In this document: positions 52,892-62,408 of the stretch, in pieces
Layout: every line of letters begins with the position of its first letter
Numbering within the stretch: the first letter of the stretch is position 1
Source of the DNA: FEN-1219 sp036563665
GTDB lineage: Bacteria > Pseudomonadota > Gammaproteobacteria > Steroidobacterales > Rariloculaceae
NCBI GenBank assembly: GCA_036563665.1
Contig: DATCLY010000014.1
Location: 1-64,000 of the forward strand
DNA length: 64,000 nucleotides
Direction of reading: 5' to 3'
Translations under genes and position numbers: made by a program
The notes under the pieces: generated by a model
Seen by the model: only the letters and a program-made list of their open reading frames with translations
What the model was told of the DNA's origin: nothing
The model's database searches: none

Positions 52892-54655
52892 ATGGCAGTC
52901 CGGGTCGCTCACATTCTGCTCTCCCCGGCGACCGGCGGACGGCGCGTGCGCCGCGCGCTCTGCGCGATGCTCACGGCGGCCGCGCCGCTCCTGTCGCCTT
53001 CGTCGCCCGCAGAAGCGCCCGACGAAGCGGCGGCCGCGGTCGACCGCGGCGCGGCGGCAGCGGACGCCGCGGACGATGCCGAGGCGGAGCGCGCGCGGGC
53101 GGCGGAGCGGGCGATGCTCGAGCAGCGCGGCGCCCGCATCGGCGCCGTGAACGTGACGATCGACAACGTCTTCGATCCCAGCAATCCCGAGGAAGACAAG
53201 CCGCTCTACCGCTGGGCCAACCGCGTGCACATCAAGACGCGCGAGTCGGTGATCCGCGAGGTGCTGCTGTTCCGGCCCGGCGACCCGTTCGAAGGCCGCG
53301 TGCTCGACGAGTCGGCGCGGCTCCTGCGCGACAAGGGCTACCTCGCCGAGGCCACCGTGCAGCATGGGCGCTACGACGAGGCCACCAACACGGTGGAGAT
53401 CGACGTGTGGGTACGCGACGCGTGGTCGCTCGCGCCGGAGATCAAGCTCGGGCGAAGCGGCGGCGAGAACGAGTGGGGCATCGGCCTGTCCGACGGCAAC
53501 CTGCTCGGCACGGGCCGCGACCTCACCGTGTCCTATTCGAGCGACGTGGACCGCGACGAGACCTTCGCGGCCTACGGCAATCCCAACGTCTTCGGCAGCC
53601 GTGTGCAGCTCGAGGTGGAGCTCGGCAATGCGAGCGACGGTCATCGCCGCCGCTTCATTTCCGAGCGGCCGTTCTATTCGCTCGACACGCGCTGGTCGCT
53701 GGGCGGGAGCGTGCGCGACGAGCTGCGCGTGGACACCATGTACGACCGCGGCGAGGAGATCGACGAGTTCCAGCACGACATCGAGGCCGTGTCGTTCTAC
53801 GGCGGCTGGTCGCGCGGCTTCGAGGAGGATCGCACGCGACGCTGGCTCGTGGGGTTCAACTACGAGGAGGACCGCTTCGCGCCCACGCCCGACGTGCCGC
53901 AGCCGCTGCTCCTGCCCGAGGACCGCAAGCTCGCCTACCCGTGGATCGGCTGGCAGATCGTGGTGGACGACTACCGCGAGATGCACGAGCTCAACGACAT
54001 GGGCCGCACGGAGGACATCCCGCTCGGCCTCAACCTGAAGCTCACGCTGGGCTACGCGGACGAGCACTTCGGCGCCGACCGCGAGGCGTGGCTGTTCGGC
54101 GGCGAGGCGCACAAGGGCTGGGAGCCGGGCGGCCCCGGACGGCTGCTGCTGTTCGACGCGGCCGCCTCGGCGCGCCGCGAGCGGGGCGAGCTGCGCAACT
54201 CCGTCGTCTCCGCCTCCGCGCGCTATTACCACCGCAACCTGGGGCGCCACCTGTTCACGGCGAGCCTGAGCGCGCTGATCGGCAACCGACTGGACGCGGA
54301 CAACCAGGTGCTGCTCGGCGGCGACAACGGCCTGCGCGGCTACCCGCTGCGCTATCAGTCGGGGGAGCGCCGCGCGGTGCTCACGCTCGAGCAGCGCTTC
54401 TTCACCGACTGGTATCCGGCGCGCCTCTTCCGCGTGGGCTACGCCGTGTTCATGGACGTCGGCCGCGTGTGGGGGGAGGATCCGCGGGCGGTGCCGAGCC
54501 TCGGCACGCTCTACGACGTGGGCGTGGGCCTGCGCTTGAGCTCGCCGCGCTCGAGCGGCCGGTCCGTCGTGCACATCGACCTCGCCTTCCCGCTGAACGG
54601 CGAGGACGACGCCGACTCGGTGCAGCTGCTGCTCGAGACCAAGCGCTCGTTCTGA
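52892..54655 (+). CDS. BamA/TamA-type outer-membrane beta-barrel protein
   Basis: A 587-residue Omp85-superfamily protein. A signal region with unusual Ala/Asp/Glu-rich stretch (~residues 40-80) is followed by one or two POTRA-like units (INVTIDNVF..., REVLLFRPGDPFEGRVLDES) and a 16-strand-type barrel. The conserved loop motif LLGGDNGLRGYPLRYQ (~residue 475) matches the VRGF/LRGY motif of BamA/TamA. It probably inserts or exports proteins or lipids at the outer membrane. It has far fewer POTRA units than BamA, so it is not the essential copy. Confidence 0.85.
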   Translation: MAVRVAHILLSPATGGRRVRRALCAMLTAAAPLLSPSSPAEAPDEAAAAVDRGAAAADAADDAEAERARAAERAMLEQRGARIGAVNVTIDNVFDPSNPEEDKPLYRWANRVHIKTRESVIREVLLFRPGDPFEGRVLDESARLLRDKGYLAEATVQHGRYDEATNTVEIDVWVRDAWSLAPEIKLGRSGGENEWGIGLSDGNLLGTGRDLTVSYSSDVDRDETFAAYGNPNVFGSRVQLEVELGNASDGHRRRFISERPFYSLDTRWSLGGSVRDELRVDTMYDRGEEIDEFQHDIEAVSFYGGWSRGFEEDRTRRWLVGFNYEEDRFAPTPDVPQPLLLPEDRKLAYPWIGWQIVVDDYREMHELNDMGRTEDIPLGLNLKLTLGYADEHFGADREAWLFGGEAHKGWEPGGPGRLLLFDAAASARRERGELRNSVVSASARYYHRNLGRHLFTASLSALIGNRLDADNQVLLGGDNGLRGYPLRYQSGERRAVLTLEQRFFTDWYPARLFRVGYAVFMDVGRVWGEDPRAVPSLGTLYDVGVGLRLSSPRSSGRSVVHIDLAFPLNGEDDADSVQLLLETKRSF

Positions 54656-54664
54656 GCGCCGCGC

Positions 54665-55279
54665 TCAGGCGAAAGGGCGGCCGTCGATGTCGATCGCGCC
54701 GGGCAGCGCGCGGATGCGGTCCATCCAGCGGGTCACGTTGGGCCAGCGCTTCGTGTCGTAACCCGACACGTCGAGCATCGAGATCGGACCGAAGCAGGAG
54801 ATGTCGGCGATCGTGGCGTGCTCCACCGCGAGCCACTCGCGCTTCGCGAGGTGCGCGTCCATGAGCCGCAGAATGTGATCGCAGCGCGCATCGATCTCCT
54901 CGTCCGGCAGCTTGATCGCGTCCGGCCGCCGGATCTTCGCCCGCTTCATCCACGGACCCTGGTGCACCTCGTTCGCCGACTTCGACAGCCACTCCGCCAC
55001 CTTCGCCTCGCGCTCGGCGTCCACGGGCAGCCAGCGGTTGGTCGGGTCGTACTTGCGCGCCAGGTACACGAGGCACGCGTGCGAGTCCGCGATGACGTAG
55101 TCGCCGTCGGTGAGCGCCGGCATCTGACCGAACGGGTTGAGTGACAGGAACGGCTCCCGCTTGTGCTCGCCGCCGTACATGTCGAGCTCCACGAGCTCGT
55201 AAGGCAGCCCGAGCATCGACAGCAGGATGCGCACCTTGTAGCCGTTGATCGACGCCATGGTGGCGTAGAGTCGAATCAT
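54665..55279 (-). CDS. glutathione S-transferase family protein
   Basis: A 204-residue cytoplasmic GST. The N-terminal thioredoxin fold reads IRLYATMASINGYKVRILLS and LNPFGQMPALTDGDYVIADS (the cis-Pro and SxxI motifs); the helical C-terminus has VAEWLSKSANEVHQGPWMKR and ISCFGPISMLDVSGYDTKRW. It likely conjugates or reduces small electrophiles. It lies convergent to the BamA-like gene, 9 bases apart. Confidence 0.92.
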   Translation of the reverse strand: MIRLYATMASINGYKVRILLSMLGLPYELVELDMYGGEHKREPFLSLNPFGQMPALTDGDYVIADSHACLVYLARKYDPTNRWLPVDAEREAKVAEWLSKSANEVHQGPWMKRAKIRRPDAIKLPDEEIDARCDHILRLMDAHLAKREWLAVEHATIADISCFGPISMLDVSGYDTKRWPNVTRWMDRIRALPGAIDIDGRPFA

Positions 55280-55304
55280 CGTTGCTCCCGTGTGGTCGCC
55301 ATGC

Positions 55305-56594
55305 CTAGAACAGCTTGCTGATGCCGACGCCCACGCGCACGCGATCGTACGCGAGCGCTTCGATGGTGGCGTCGTTGTCGGCCCACCGCAGCTCGCCGCT
55401 CGCCATCCAGCCGTCGGCGAAATAGCGCAGCACGCCCGCGCTCGCCTCGGCGAGGTCCTCCTTGCGCTCGCGCAGCTCGTACCGGCTCTTGCGGTAGGAC
55501 ACGCCGAGCTCCACGCTCCAGTCCGCGTTCACGTAGTGCTCGTAATCGAGCGCCAGGCGGTCGCGGTCGGCCGAGACCTGCGGGCCCTCGCGGTCGTTGC
55601 GCTCGAGCTCGTACGACAGGCGCCAGCGGCCGCGGGTGATGCCGCGGTCGAGCCGGATGCGCATGCGGCTCCGCGAGCCCGCGACGTACGCGAACTGCGG
55701 GTCGAGCTCGTCGAACTCGTCGCGCTCGAAGCGCAGGTCGAGCCGGCCGGCCGGGCCCAGCGGACGCGTGAGCCTGAGCGCCACGCCCCACAGCTCCTCG
55801 AAGCCCTCGCCGTCGAGCCGGCTGCGGTCGAAGTAGGGCCCCGCCTCGAGCTGCCAGTCCCCGGCGAGCCAGCGGTAGCGTGTGCCGAGCCGCAATCCGT
55901 CCTGGTCGAACTCGCCGGCGTCCGGATAGCGGACGGCGTAGCCGCTCACGTCGAAGGCGAGGGGCGCCCGCTCGAACGGCTCGCCGCTCGCGAAGCCGAA
56001 GAGCTCGGTGAACGGGCTCTCGCTCGACAGGCCCGCCGGCAGGCTGGTCTCGTCGAGCAGGGCCACGTTGTCGTCCCGGCCCACCTGCAGCTCCACGAAC
56101 CGCGTCCACACGCGCCGCCGCTCGGGCTCGCCGCCCGCGCGCTCGAGCGCCTGGTTGGCGAGCCCCGCGAGCACGCGGTCGCGGCTCGCGGCCGCGCGCG
56201 CGAACGCCTCGGCCGCCTCCGCTTCGCGGCCCTGGGCGAGCAGCGCGAGGCCGAGGTTGTAGTCCGCGATGTCGCGCATCTCGGGGAACCGCTCGCCCAG
56301 CAGCCGGAAGGTGGCGGCGGCGGCCGCGTACTCGCCGATCCGGTACTGGCAGACGCCGATGTTGTAGTGGATGGCGGGACCGTCGTTGCCGGCCGCGCGC
56401 GCCGTCTCGAACAGCTCCAGCGCGCCGCGGTAGTCGCCGGCGGCGAAGCGCGCCTCGGCGTCGCGGAACGTGTCGCCCGATGCCGACGCCTGCGCGTACA
56501 CGGACGCCGTCGCGCCGAGCAGCAGCGCCGCCGTGCAAGCCGCGCGCGGCGCAAGCGCGCCGGGCCGGCGTGTTCGCGAGGGTGCGCGAGCCAT
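55305..56594 (-). CDS. TPR-containing outer-membrane barrel protein
   Basis: A 429-residue exported protein. The signal (AACTAALLLGATASVYAQ) is followed by TPR-like helices (~residues 40-150: FAAGDYRGALELFETARAAG, RIGEYAAAAATFRLLGERF, NLGLALLAQGREAEAAEAF), then a beta-rich C-terminal half ending GVGISKLF, as in an outer-membrane barrel. This TPR-plus-barrel layout is seen in proteins that handle exopolysaccharides or scaffold secretion. It is 54 bases downstream of the Arg/Asp-rich gene of the ECF sigma operon and may be its last member. Confidence 0.75.
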   Translation of the reverse strand: MARAPSRTRRPGALAPRAACTAALLLGATASVYAQASASGDTFRDAEARFAAGDYRGALELFETARAAGNDGPAIHYNIGVCQYRIGEYAAAAATFRLLGERFPEMRDIADYNLGLALLAQGREAEAAEAFARAAASRDRVLAGLANQALERAGGEPERRRVWTRFVELQVGRDDNVALLDETSLPAGLSSESPFTELFGFASGEPFERAPLAFDVSGYAVRYPDAGEFDQDGLRLGTRYRWLAGDWQLEAGPYFDRSRLDGEGFEELWGVALRLTRPLGPAGRLDLRFERDEFDELDPQFAYVAGSRSRMRIRLDRGITRGRWRLSYELERNDREGPQVSADRDRLALDYEHYVNADWSVELGVSYRKSRYELRERKEDLAEASAGVLRYFADGWMASGELRWADNDATIEALAYDRVRVGVGISKLF

Positions 56595-56648
56595 CGAAGT
56601 ACGAGTGTACTGCGTGCGCGCGCGGCGCGCCGGGATCGGGCGGGGAGG

Positions 56649-57371
56649 CTACCGGACCGGGGAGTCGCGATCGCGGCGGTCTTGCGGGTGCGCGGCGTTG
56701 CTCGGGCGGGCCTGGTTGCGCTGCTCGCGCGCCTCGTCGGACAGGCGCTGGCCGGCGTCGCGTCCGCGGTCGCGCGCGTCGTCGCGGCCGCCGCTCGGCC
56801 GATCGCGCTCGTCGCCGGTGTCGCGCGCCTGTGACGGGCGGTCGCGCGCCACCCCGATGTCGTCCGCGGCCGGCCGGCTCGCGCCCGCGGCCCGCTCGCG
56901 GTCGCCGGTGCCGTCGCGGGCGTCCGCCGAGCGCTCTCGGCCCGCGTCCAGGCCGTCGCGCGTGTCCCCCGAGCGGTCGCGCTCCGTGGACGCGTCGTCG
57001 CGCGCGCCGGCGGTGCGGTCGGGACGTTCGCCCGGCCGCTCGTCGCGCTCCGCCGGGCCGCGCGTCTCGGCGGACACGGGGCCGTCGAACCGCGGGTTGC
57101 CGCTCCCGCCCGGGACGCCGCGCTCGCGCGGGCTGTCGGACGCGCGTTCACGCCGGCCGTTGTCGTCCTGCTGGCTCGCCTCGCGGACGGCTTCCGCGGC
57201 CGGCAGCTCGATGCGCCGCGTGACGTCGTCGCCCGAGCGCGCGCCTTCGGGCAGCAGGATCATCGTCAGATCGAGCGCGTCGCGCGCGTCCTGCGCATGC
57301 GTTGCGCCCGCCGCGAGCAGCAGGGGCGCGGCGGCGACGACGGGACCGACGATGACCGCCCGCGCTCTCAC
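56649..57371 (-). CDS. Arg/Asp-rich low-complexity exported protein
   Basis: A 240-residue protein with a Sec signal (VVAAAPLLLAAGATHAQ), a short normal segment (LDLTMILLPEGARSGDD, ~residues 33-60), then about 170 residues of Arg/Asp/Gly/Ser-rich sequence with irregular repeats such as RDGLDAGRERSADARDGTGD and DERDRPSGGRDDARDRGRDA. No domain is recognised; it should be disordered and highly but evenly charged. It is the third gene of the ECF sigma operon, 43 bases after the anti-sigma stop. A role in surface attachment, charge screening or metal binding is possible but unproven. Confidence 0.7.
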   Translation of the reverse strand: MRARAVIVGPVVAAAPLLLAAGATHAQDARDALDLTMILLPEGARSGDDVTRRIELPAAEAVREASQQDDNGRRERASDSPRERGVPGGSGNPRFDGPVSAETRGPAERDERPGERPDRTAGARDDASTERDRSGDTRDGLDAGRERSADARDGTGDRERAAGASRPAADDIGVARDRPSQARDTGDERDRPSGGRDDARDRGRDAGQRLSDEAREQRNQARPSNAAHPQDRRDRDSPVR

Positions 57372-57414
57372 GTCGTCACCGCCATCGCGTCACGCAGAAG
57401 CTTCATGCCGTGCC

Positions 57415-58053
57415 TCACCCGCGCGCATGCACGTCCACCACGAACGTGCGGCGGCGGTCGCCGTGAGTGACCTGCACCATGAGCTGCCCGCTGCCGGGGC
57501 CGAGCGCCACGATCGGCAGCGTGAGCTCGTTCACGCCGCGCTCGAGATCGGTGAACCAGCGCAGCTCGCGCCGGCTCTCGTAGCCGCGCAGCGCGATGGC
57601 CCCCGTGACCGCGACCTGGATCTCCACGTTGGACAGCCGCTCGGCCGAGTTGAGCGCCACGCTCACGTCGCGCGACTCGTGGGCGGCGAGGGCGATCTGC
57701 GGGGCGCTCACGGGTGAATCCGCGGACGGGTCCACGCGCGCGAGCAGCATCGTGACCGCGAGCACCATCGACGCCGCGAGCGCGCCTCCCACGGCCATGC
57801 CGAGCCAGAAGCCGCGCGCGCGGCTCACGCGCACCGGACCCGCGGCGACCGCGCGGTCCACCGCCTTCTGCAGTGCCCCTTCCGGCGGCCGCGGCACCGG
57901 CCGCAGGCGTTCCTCCTGGAGCACGCGGTGGGCGAGCAACGCCCGGCGGCAGTCCCGGCACTCCGCGGCGTGCCGCTCGGCCGCGAGCCGCAGCTCGGAC
58001 CCCGGCGGCTCGGGGGCGAGCCGCAGCACGGTGACGATGTCTTCGCACTTCAT
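57415..58053 (-). CDS. anti-sigma factor with ZAS-type zinc finger
   Basis: A 212-residue single-pass membrane protein. The N-terminal cytoplasmic part has the HxxxCxxC motif HAAECRDCRRALLAH (~residues 28-42), typical of ZAS anti-sigma domains; a membrane helix (~85-107, WLGMAVGGALAASMVLAVTM) is followed by a periplasmic beta-domain ending TFVVDVHARG. It should hold the ECF sigma factor inactive until an envelope signal arrives. Its ATG overlaps the sigma stop (ATGA). Confidence 0.9.
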   Translation of the reverse strand: MKCEDIVTVLRLAPEPPGSELRLAAERHAAECRDCRRALLAHRVLQEERLRPVPRPPEGALQKAVDRAVAAGPVRVSRARGFWLGMAVGGALAASMVLAVTMLLARVDPSADSPVSAPQIALAAHESRDVSVALNSAERLSNVEIQVAVTGAIALRGYESRRELRWFTDLERGVNELTLPIVALGPGSGQLMVQVTHGDRRRTFVVDVHARG

Positions 58054-58628
58054 CTCGTTCCTCCGGTGCGGGCCTTCAGCACCTGCACGGTGGTTTCGCG
58101 CTCCAGGAACGCGCCGAGCCGAACGCGCGCCCGGTGCAGCCGCGACTTGAGCGTGCCTTCCTTGAGCCCGGTGAGCTCGTTGAGCTCGCGCAACGAGTAC
58201 CCTTCGATGTCGTGCAGCGCGAGCAACATGCGCTGCTCCTCGTCGAGCCGCCGCCATGCGCGCCGCAGGCGCTCGGCGGTCTGATCGGCTTCCGTCTGCT
58301 CCAGGGGGCCGGGCTCCTCGGCGGCCAGGGGGGGATCGTCGAGCGCGTCGAGCGAAGCGCCGTGGCGACGCTCGTACCGGCGGGAGAGGTCCACGAACAG
58401 CCGGTACAGCACCCGCAGCAGCCATCCCCGCGGCTGCTCGAGCTGCTCGAGCTCCGCCAGGCGGGGAAAAGCGCGCACGCACACTTCCTGCACGAGGTCT
58501 TCCGCGTCGTGCGCGGAGCGGGTGAACCGGTAAGCGACGCGGTACAGCACGTCGTAATGAGGCTGAACCAGCACCGCGAAACGCTGCGCTGCGGCCTTGC
58601 CCCCCGGTATCACCTTCAACTTGGCCAT
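58050..58628 (-). CDS. ECF RNA polymerase sigma factor (sigma70 family)
   Basis: A 192-residue ECF sigma factor. Region 2: YRVAYRFTRSAHDAEDLVQE, VCVRAFPRLAELEQLEQPRG, LRVLYRLFVDLSRRYERR; region 4: LDEEQRMLLALHDIEGYSLR and LTGLKEGTLKSRLHRARVRL. The start at 58628 (MAKLKVIPGG) is used; the frame stays open upstream. A promoter-like GGAACG-N15-CGTGTTA site lies directly upstream (58670-58643), nearly identical to one in front of the divergent DUF4382 gene, implying autoregulation. Confidence 0.93.
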   Translation of the reverse strand: MAKLKVIPGGKAAAQRFAVLVQPHYDVLYRVAYRFTRSAHDAEDLVQEVCVRAFPRLAELEQLEQPRGWLLRVLYRLFVDLSRRYERRHGASLDALDDPPLAAEEPGPLEQTEADQTAERLRRAWRRLDEEQRMLLALHDIEGYSLRELNELTGLKEGTLKSRLHRARVRLGAFLERETTVQVLKARTGGTR

Positions 58629-58642
58629 ACGGCTCCGCCGTG

Positions 58643-58670
58643 TAACACGGACGACGCGCGGTTGCGTTCC
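58643..58670 (-). promoter_or_regulatory. ECF-type promoter of sigma operon
   Basis: On the minus strand GGAACG (58670-58665), 15 bases, CGTGTTA (58649-58643). The -35 GGAAC is the hallmark of ECF promoters. The -10 ends 14 bases before the ATG at 58628, so the leader would be very short (about 8 bases), or the true start is slightly downstream. Confidence 0.65.
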
Positions 58671-58740
58671 TTCACCGTACCGGCAAGAACGCCACGCCGC
58701 CGCGGGTTTCCGCACGTTTGCGCAATTATGTCAATGTTGG

Positions 58741-58768
58741 GGAACCCCTGTCCGCATGAGCCGTGTTA
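58741..58768 (+). promoter_or_regulatory. ECF-type promoter of DUF4382 lipoprotein gene
   Basis: GGAACC (58741-58746), 15 bases, CGTGTTA (58762-58768), the same elements and spacing as the divergent sigma-operon promoter. The -10 ends 40 bases before the ATG at 58809. Confidence 0.7.
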
Positions 58769-58808
58769 GCGCCCGGGTCCGGATCGGACCGTGGGACAGG
58801 GAGCTCGT

Positions 58809-59747
58809 ATGGGATTCAGGCAATCGGTCCGCCCGGCGGCGGTCGCGGCGGCGTTCGCGCTCGCGGGTTGCTCGGGGGGAGGCGGCGACGGCGGCGGCAG
58901 CGCGACGGGCACGCTCAGCGTCTCGCTCATGGATGCGCCCGTGGACGGCGTCGCGAGCGTGCACGTCGAGATCGCGAAGCTGTGGCTCAAGCCCGCCGGG
59001 GAAGGGCCGGCCGTGGAGCTGCCGCTCGCGAACGCGCCGCTGCGGGTGAACCTGCTCGAGCTGCGCGACGACAACGCCGCGGTGCTCATCGACGGCGCGA
59101 GCGTGCCGGCGGGCGAGTACGAATGGCTGGCGATGGACGTGAACGCCGAGTTCGACAACGTTCTCGACTCGTACGTCATGACGGCGATCGGCGGCCAGGA
59201 AGAGCTGCGCGTGCCGAGCGGCCGCGTGCGCCTCGTGAGCGGCTTCGAGGTGGCGCCCAATCAGGCCGTGCGCTTGCTCGTCGATTGGGACCTGCGCGCG
59301 GCGCTCGTGAATCCGGGCGGGCAGCCGGGCTACCTGCTGCGCCCCGCGTTTCGCGTGCTCCACGCGGACGCGCTCGGCATTCTCACGGGCACCGTCAGCG
59401 GCACGCTCGTCGGGCCCGGCTGCGAGGCGGACGACCCGAACGACCTCGCCGTGGGCAACGTGGTCTACGTGTTCCCGGCGGGCGCGACGCCGAACGATCT
59501 CGACGACGTGGACGGCGCGGACGTGGAGCCCGTAGCGTTCGCCGACGCCGTGCAGACGCCGACGAGCGGCGCCGACTTCGAGTACCGCGTGGCGCTCGCC
59601 CCCGGCGCGTACGACATCGCGTTCACGTGCCTCGCAGGCAACGACGATCCCGAAGCCGAGGGCGACGTGCTCGACTTCACCGACGCGGTCAGCGTGGAGG
59701 TCACGACGGCGGCGCCGACGGTGGTCGATCTGCCGCCTGCGCCATGA
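58809..59747 (+). CDS. DUF4382 domain lipoprotein
   Basis: A 312-residue exported lipoprotein. The signal ends FALAGC with Cys ~20, followed by a Gly/Asp-rich spacer (GGGGDGGGS). The DUF4382 domain starts LSVSLMDAPVDGVASVHVEI and continues YEWLAMDVNAEFDN and GYLLRPAFRVLHAD; a C-terminal carboxypeptidase-regulatory-like beta-sandwich (~residues 195-310, YRVALAPGAYDIAFTCLAG) follows. Such proteins are thought to bind surface or sugar ligands, but no function is proven. GGGAG lies 5-9 bases before the ATG. An ECF-type promoter and a good terminator flank it. Confidence 0.85.
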   Translation: MGFRQSVRPAAVAAAFALAGCSGGGGDGGGSATGTLSVSLMDAPVDGVASVHVEIAKLWLKPAGEGPAVELPLANAPLRVNLLELRDDNAAVLIDGASVPAGEYEWLAMDVNAEFDNVLDSYVMTAIGGQEELRVPSGRVRLVSGFEVAPNQAVRLLVDWDLRAALVNPGGQPGYLLRPAFRVLHADALGILTGTVSGTLVGPGCEADDPNDLAVGNVVYVFPAGATPNDLDDVDGADVEPVAFADAVQTPTSGADFEYRVALAPGAYDIAFTCLAGNDDPEAEGDVLDFTDAVSVEVTTAAPTVVDLPPAP

Positions 59748-59765
59748 CGCGCCGCATCGGGCCGT

Positions 59766-60461
59766 TCATCCCACTTGCCCCGCTTCGGCGGGGCTTTTTT
59801 TCAGGAGCTGCCGGAACACGAGCAACGCGCTGCCGGCGGCCGTGATGGCGTACGACGTCTCGCCGTCGTAGCCGCCGAACGTCCTCGCGATGAGGCGCTC
59901 GCGCTCGAGCCGCCCGAGCAGCTTCGGCACCTGGCCGCGGCGGACTCCGAGCTTCGCGGCGAGCTCGCTCGTGGTGAGCGCGTAGCCGGCAGGGACGTCC
60001 GCGTGGAGCCGCAGGATGCGGATCTCCTCCGGCGACAGCTCGAGGTCGTCGGACACCTCCACGGATTGGCGGACACGCCGGGCGGGCGGCTTGAGCTTGA
60101 ACGCGATGATGCGCGCGGCCACCCGGCATCGCCGGGTCGCCTCGGCGTACGCACGCACCACCATCGCGGTCAGCGCCTCGTCCACGTGCCGAACGCCTTG
60201 ATAGGCGAACGACGCGCCGAGCAGCGCGGCGAGCCAGAGCAGCGCCGACAGGAAGCCCGACAGCACGCCGCCGTAATCGTCGGCGCCGATCTCGAGAAAG
60301 CGGCCGACGGCGGGCGTGTAGGTGGTGAGGCACCAGAGGAGCCAGTCGCCCGGCAGGAAGAAGAGCTCGGCGAGCCACGCTTGCACGTCGCCGATGGTGA
60401 GCCGCCCGTCGCCGTTCAAGTCCTGCAACGGAGGGAGCCCGGGCGTTTCGACCGCGTCCAT
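59766..60461 (-). CDS. dockerin/EF-hand + membrane helix + winged-helix protein
   Basis: A 231-residue protein of unusual build. The N-terminus has a calcium-loop segment, LQDLNGDGRLTIGDVQAWLA (~residues 12-31), as in dockerin/EF-hand units. A long hydrophobic region (~38-95) with likely two membrane helices (ELFFLPGDWLLWCLTTYTP and VLSGFLSALLWLAALLGASF) follows. The C-terminal ~100 residues form a winged-helix DNA-binding domain: LSPEEIRILRLHADVPAG, YALTTSELAAKLGVRRGQVP, KLLGRLERERLIARTFGG. It may be a membrane-tethered, calcium-responsive regulator. The last codons overlap a terminator. Confidence 0.7.
   Translation of the reverse strand: MDAVETPGLPPLQDLNGDGRLTIGDVQAWLAELFFLPGDWLLWCLTTYTPAVGRFLEIGADDYGGVLSGFLSALLWLAALLGASFAYQGVRHVDEALTAMVVRAYAEATRRCRVAARIIAFKLKPPARRVRQSVEVSDDLELSPEEIRILRLHADVPAGYALTTSELAAKLGVRRGQVPKLLGRLERERLIARTFGGYDGETSYAITAAGSALLVFRQLLKKSPAEAGQVG
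59777..59801 (+). terminator. intrinsic terminator of DUF4382 gene
   Basis: GCCCCGC, loop TTCG, GCGGGGC, then seven T (59795-59801): a textbook rho-independent terminator. It overlaps the last codons of the convergent winged-helix gene (59766), whose end is therefore encoded by the hairpin. Confidence 0.92.
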
Positions 60462-60547
60462 TGCGCCAGCCACTCCTGTCGCCTGCGCCCGGCAAGTCTG
60501 CGAGGCGCCCGTGCGCGGATCAATCGAGTTTTGACGTAAGGCGCGGC

Positions 60548-60553
60548 TATAAT
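60548..60553 (+). promoter_or_regulatory. -10 element of the typA promoter
   Basis: A perfect TATAAT lies 31 bases before the typA start codon. A TTGACG is at 60531-60536 but only 11 bases away, so the functional -35 must be another, weaker sequence. The position and match still make it a likely -10. Confidence 0.45.
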
Positions 60554-60584
60554 GCGCGCCCCCTCGCTCCGGCCCTTGAGCCCC

Positions 60585-62404
<1,820 letters not shown>

Positions 62405-62408
<4 letters not shown>

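Noticed and set aside
56649..57371. Repeat-rich GC sequence considered as a CRISPR or tandem-repeat array
   Set aside because: Repeats are irregular, without constant unit length or unique spacers, and are explained by the Arg/Asp-rich coding sequence.
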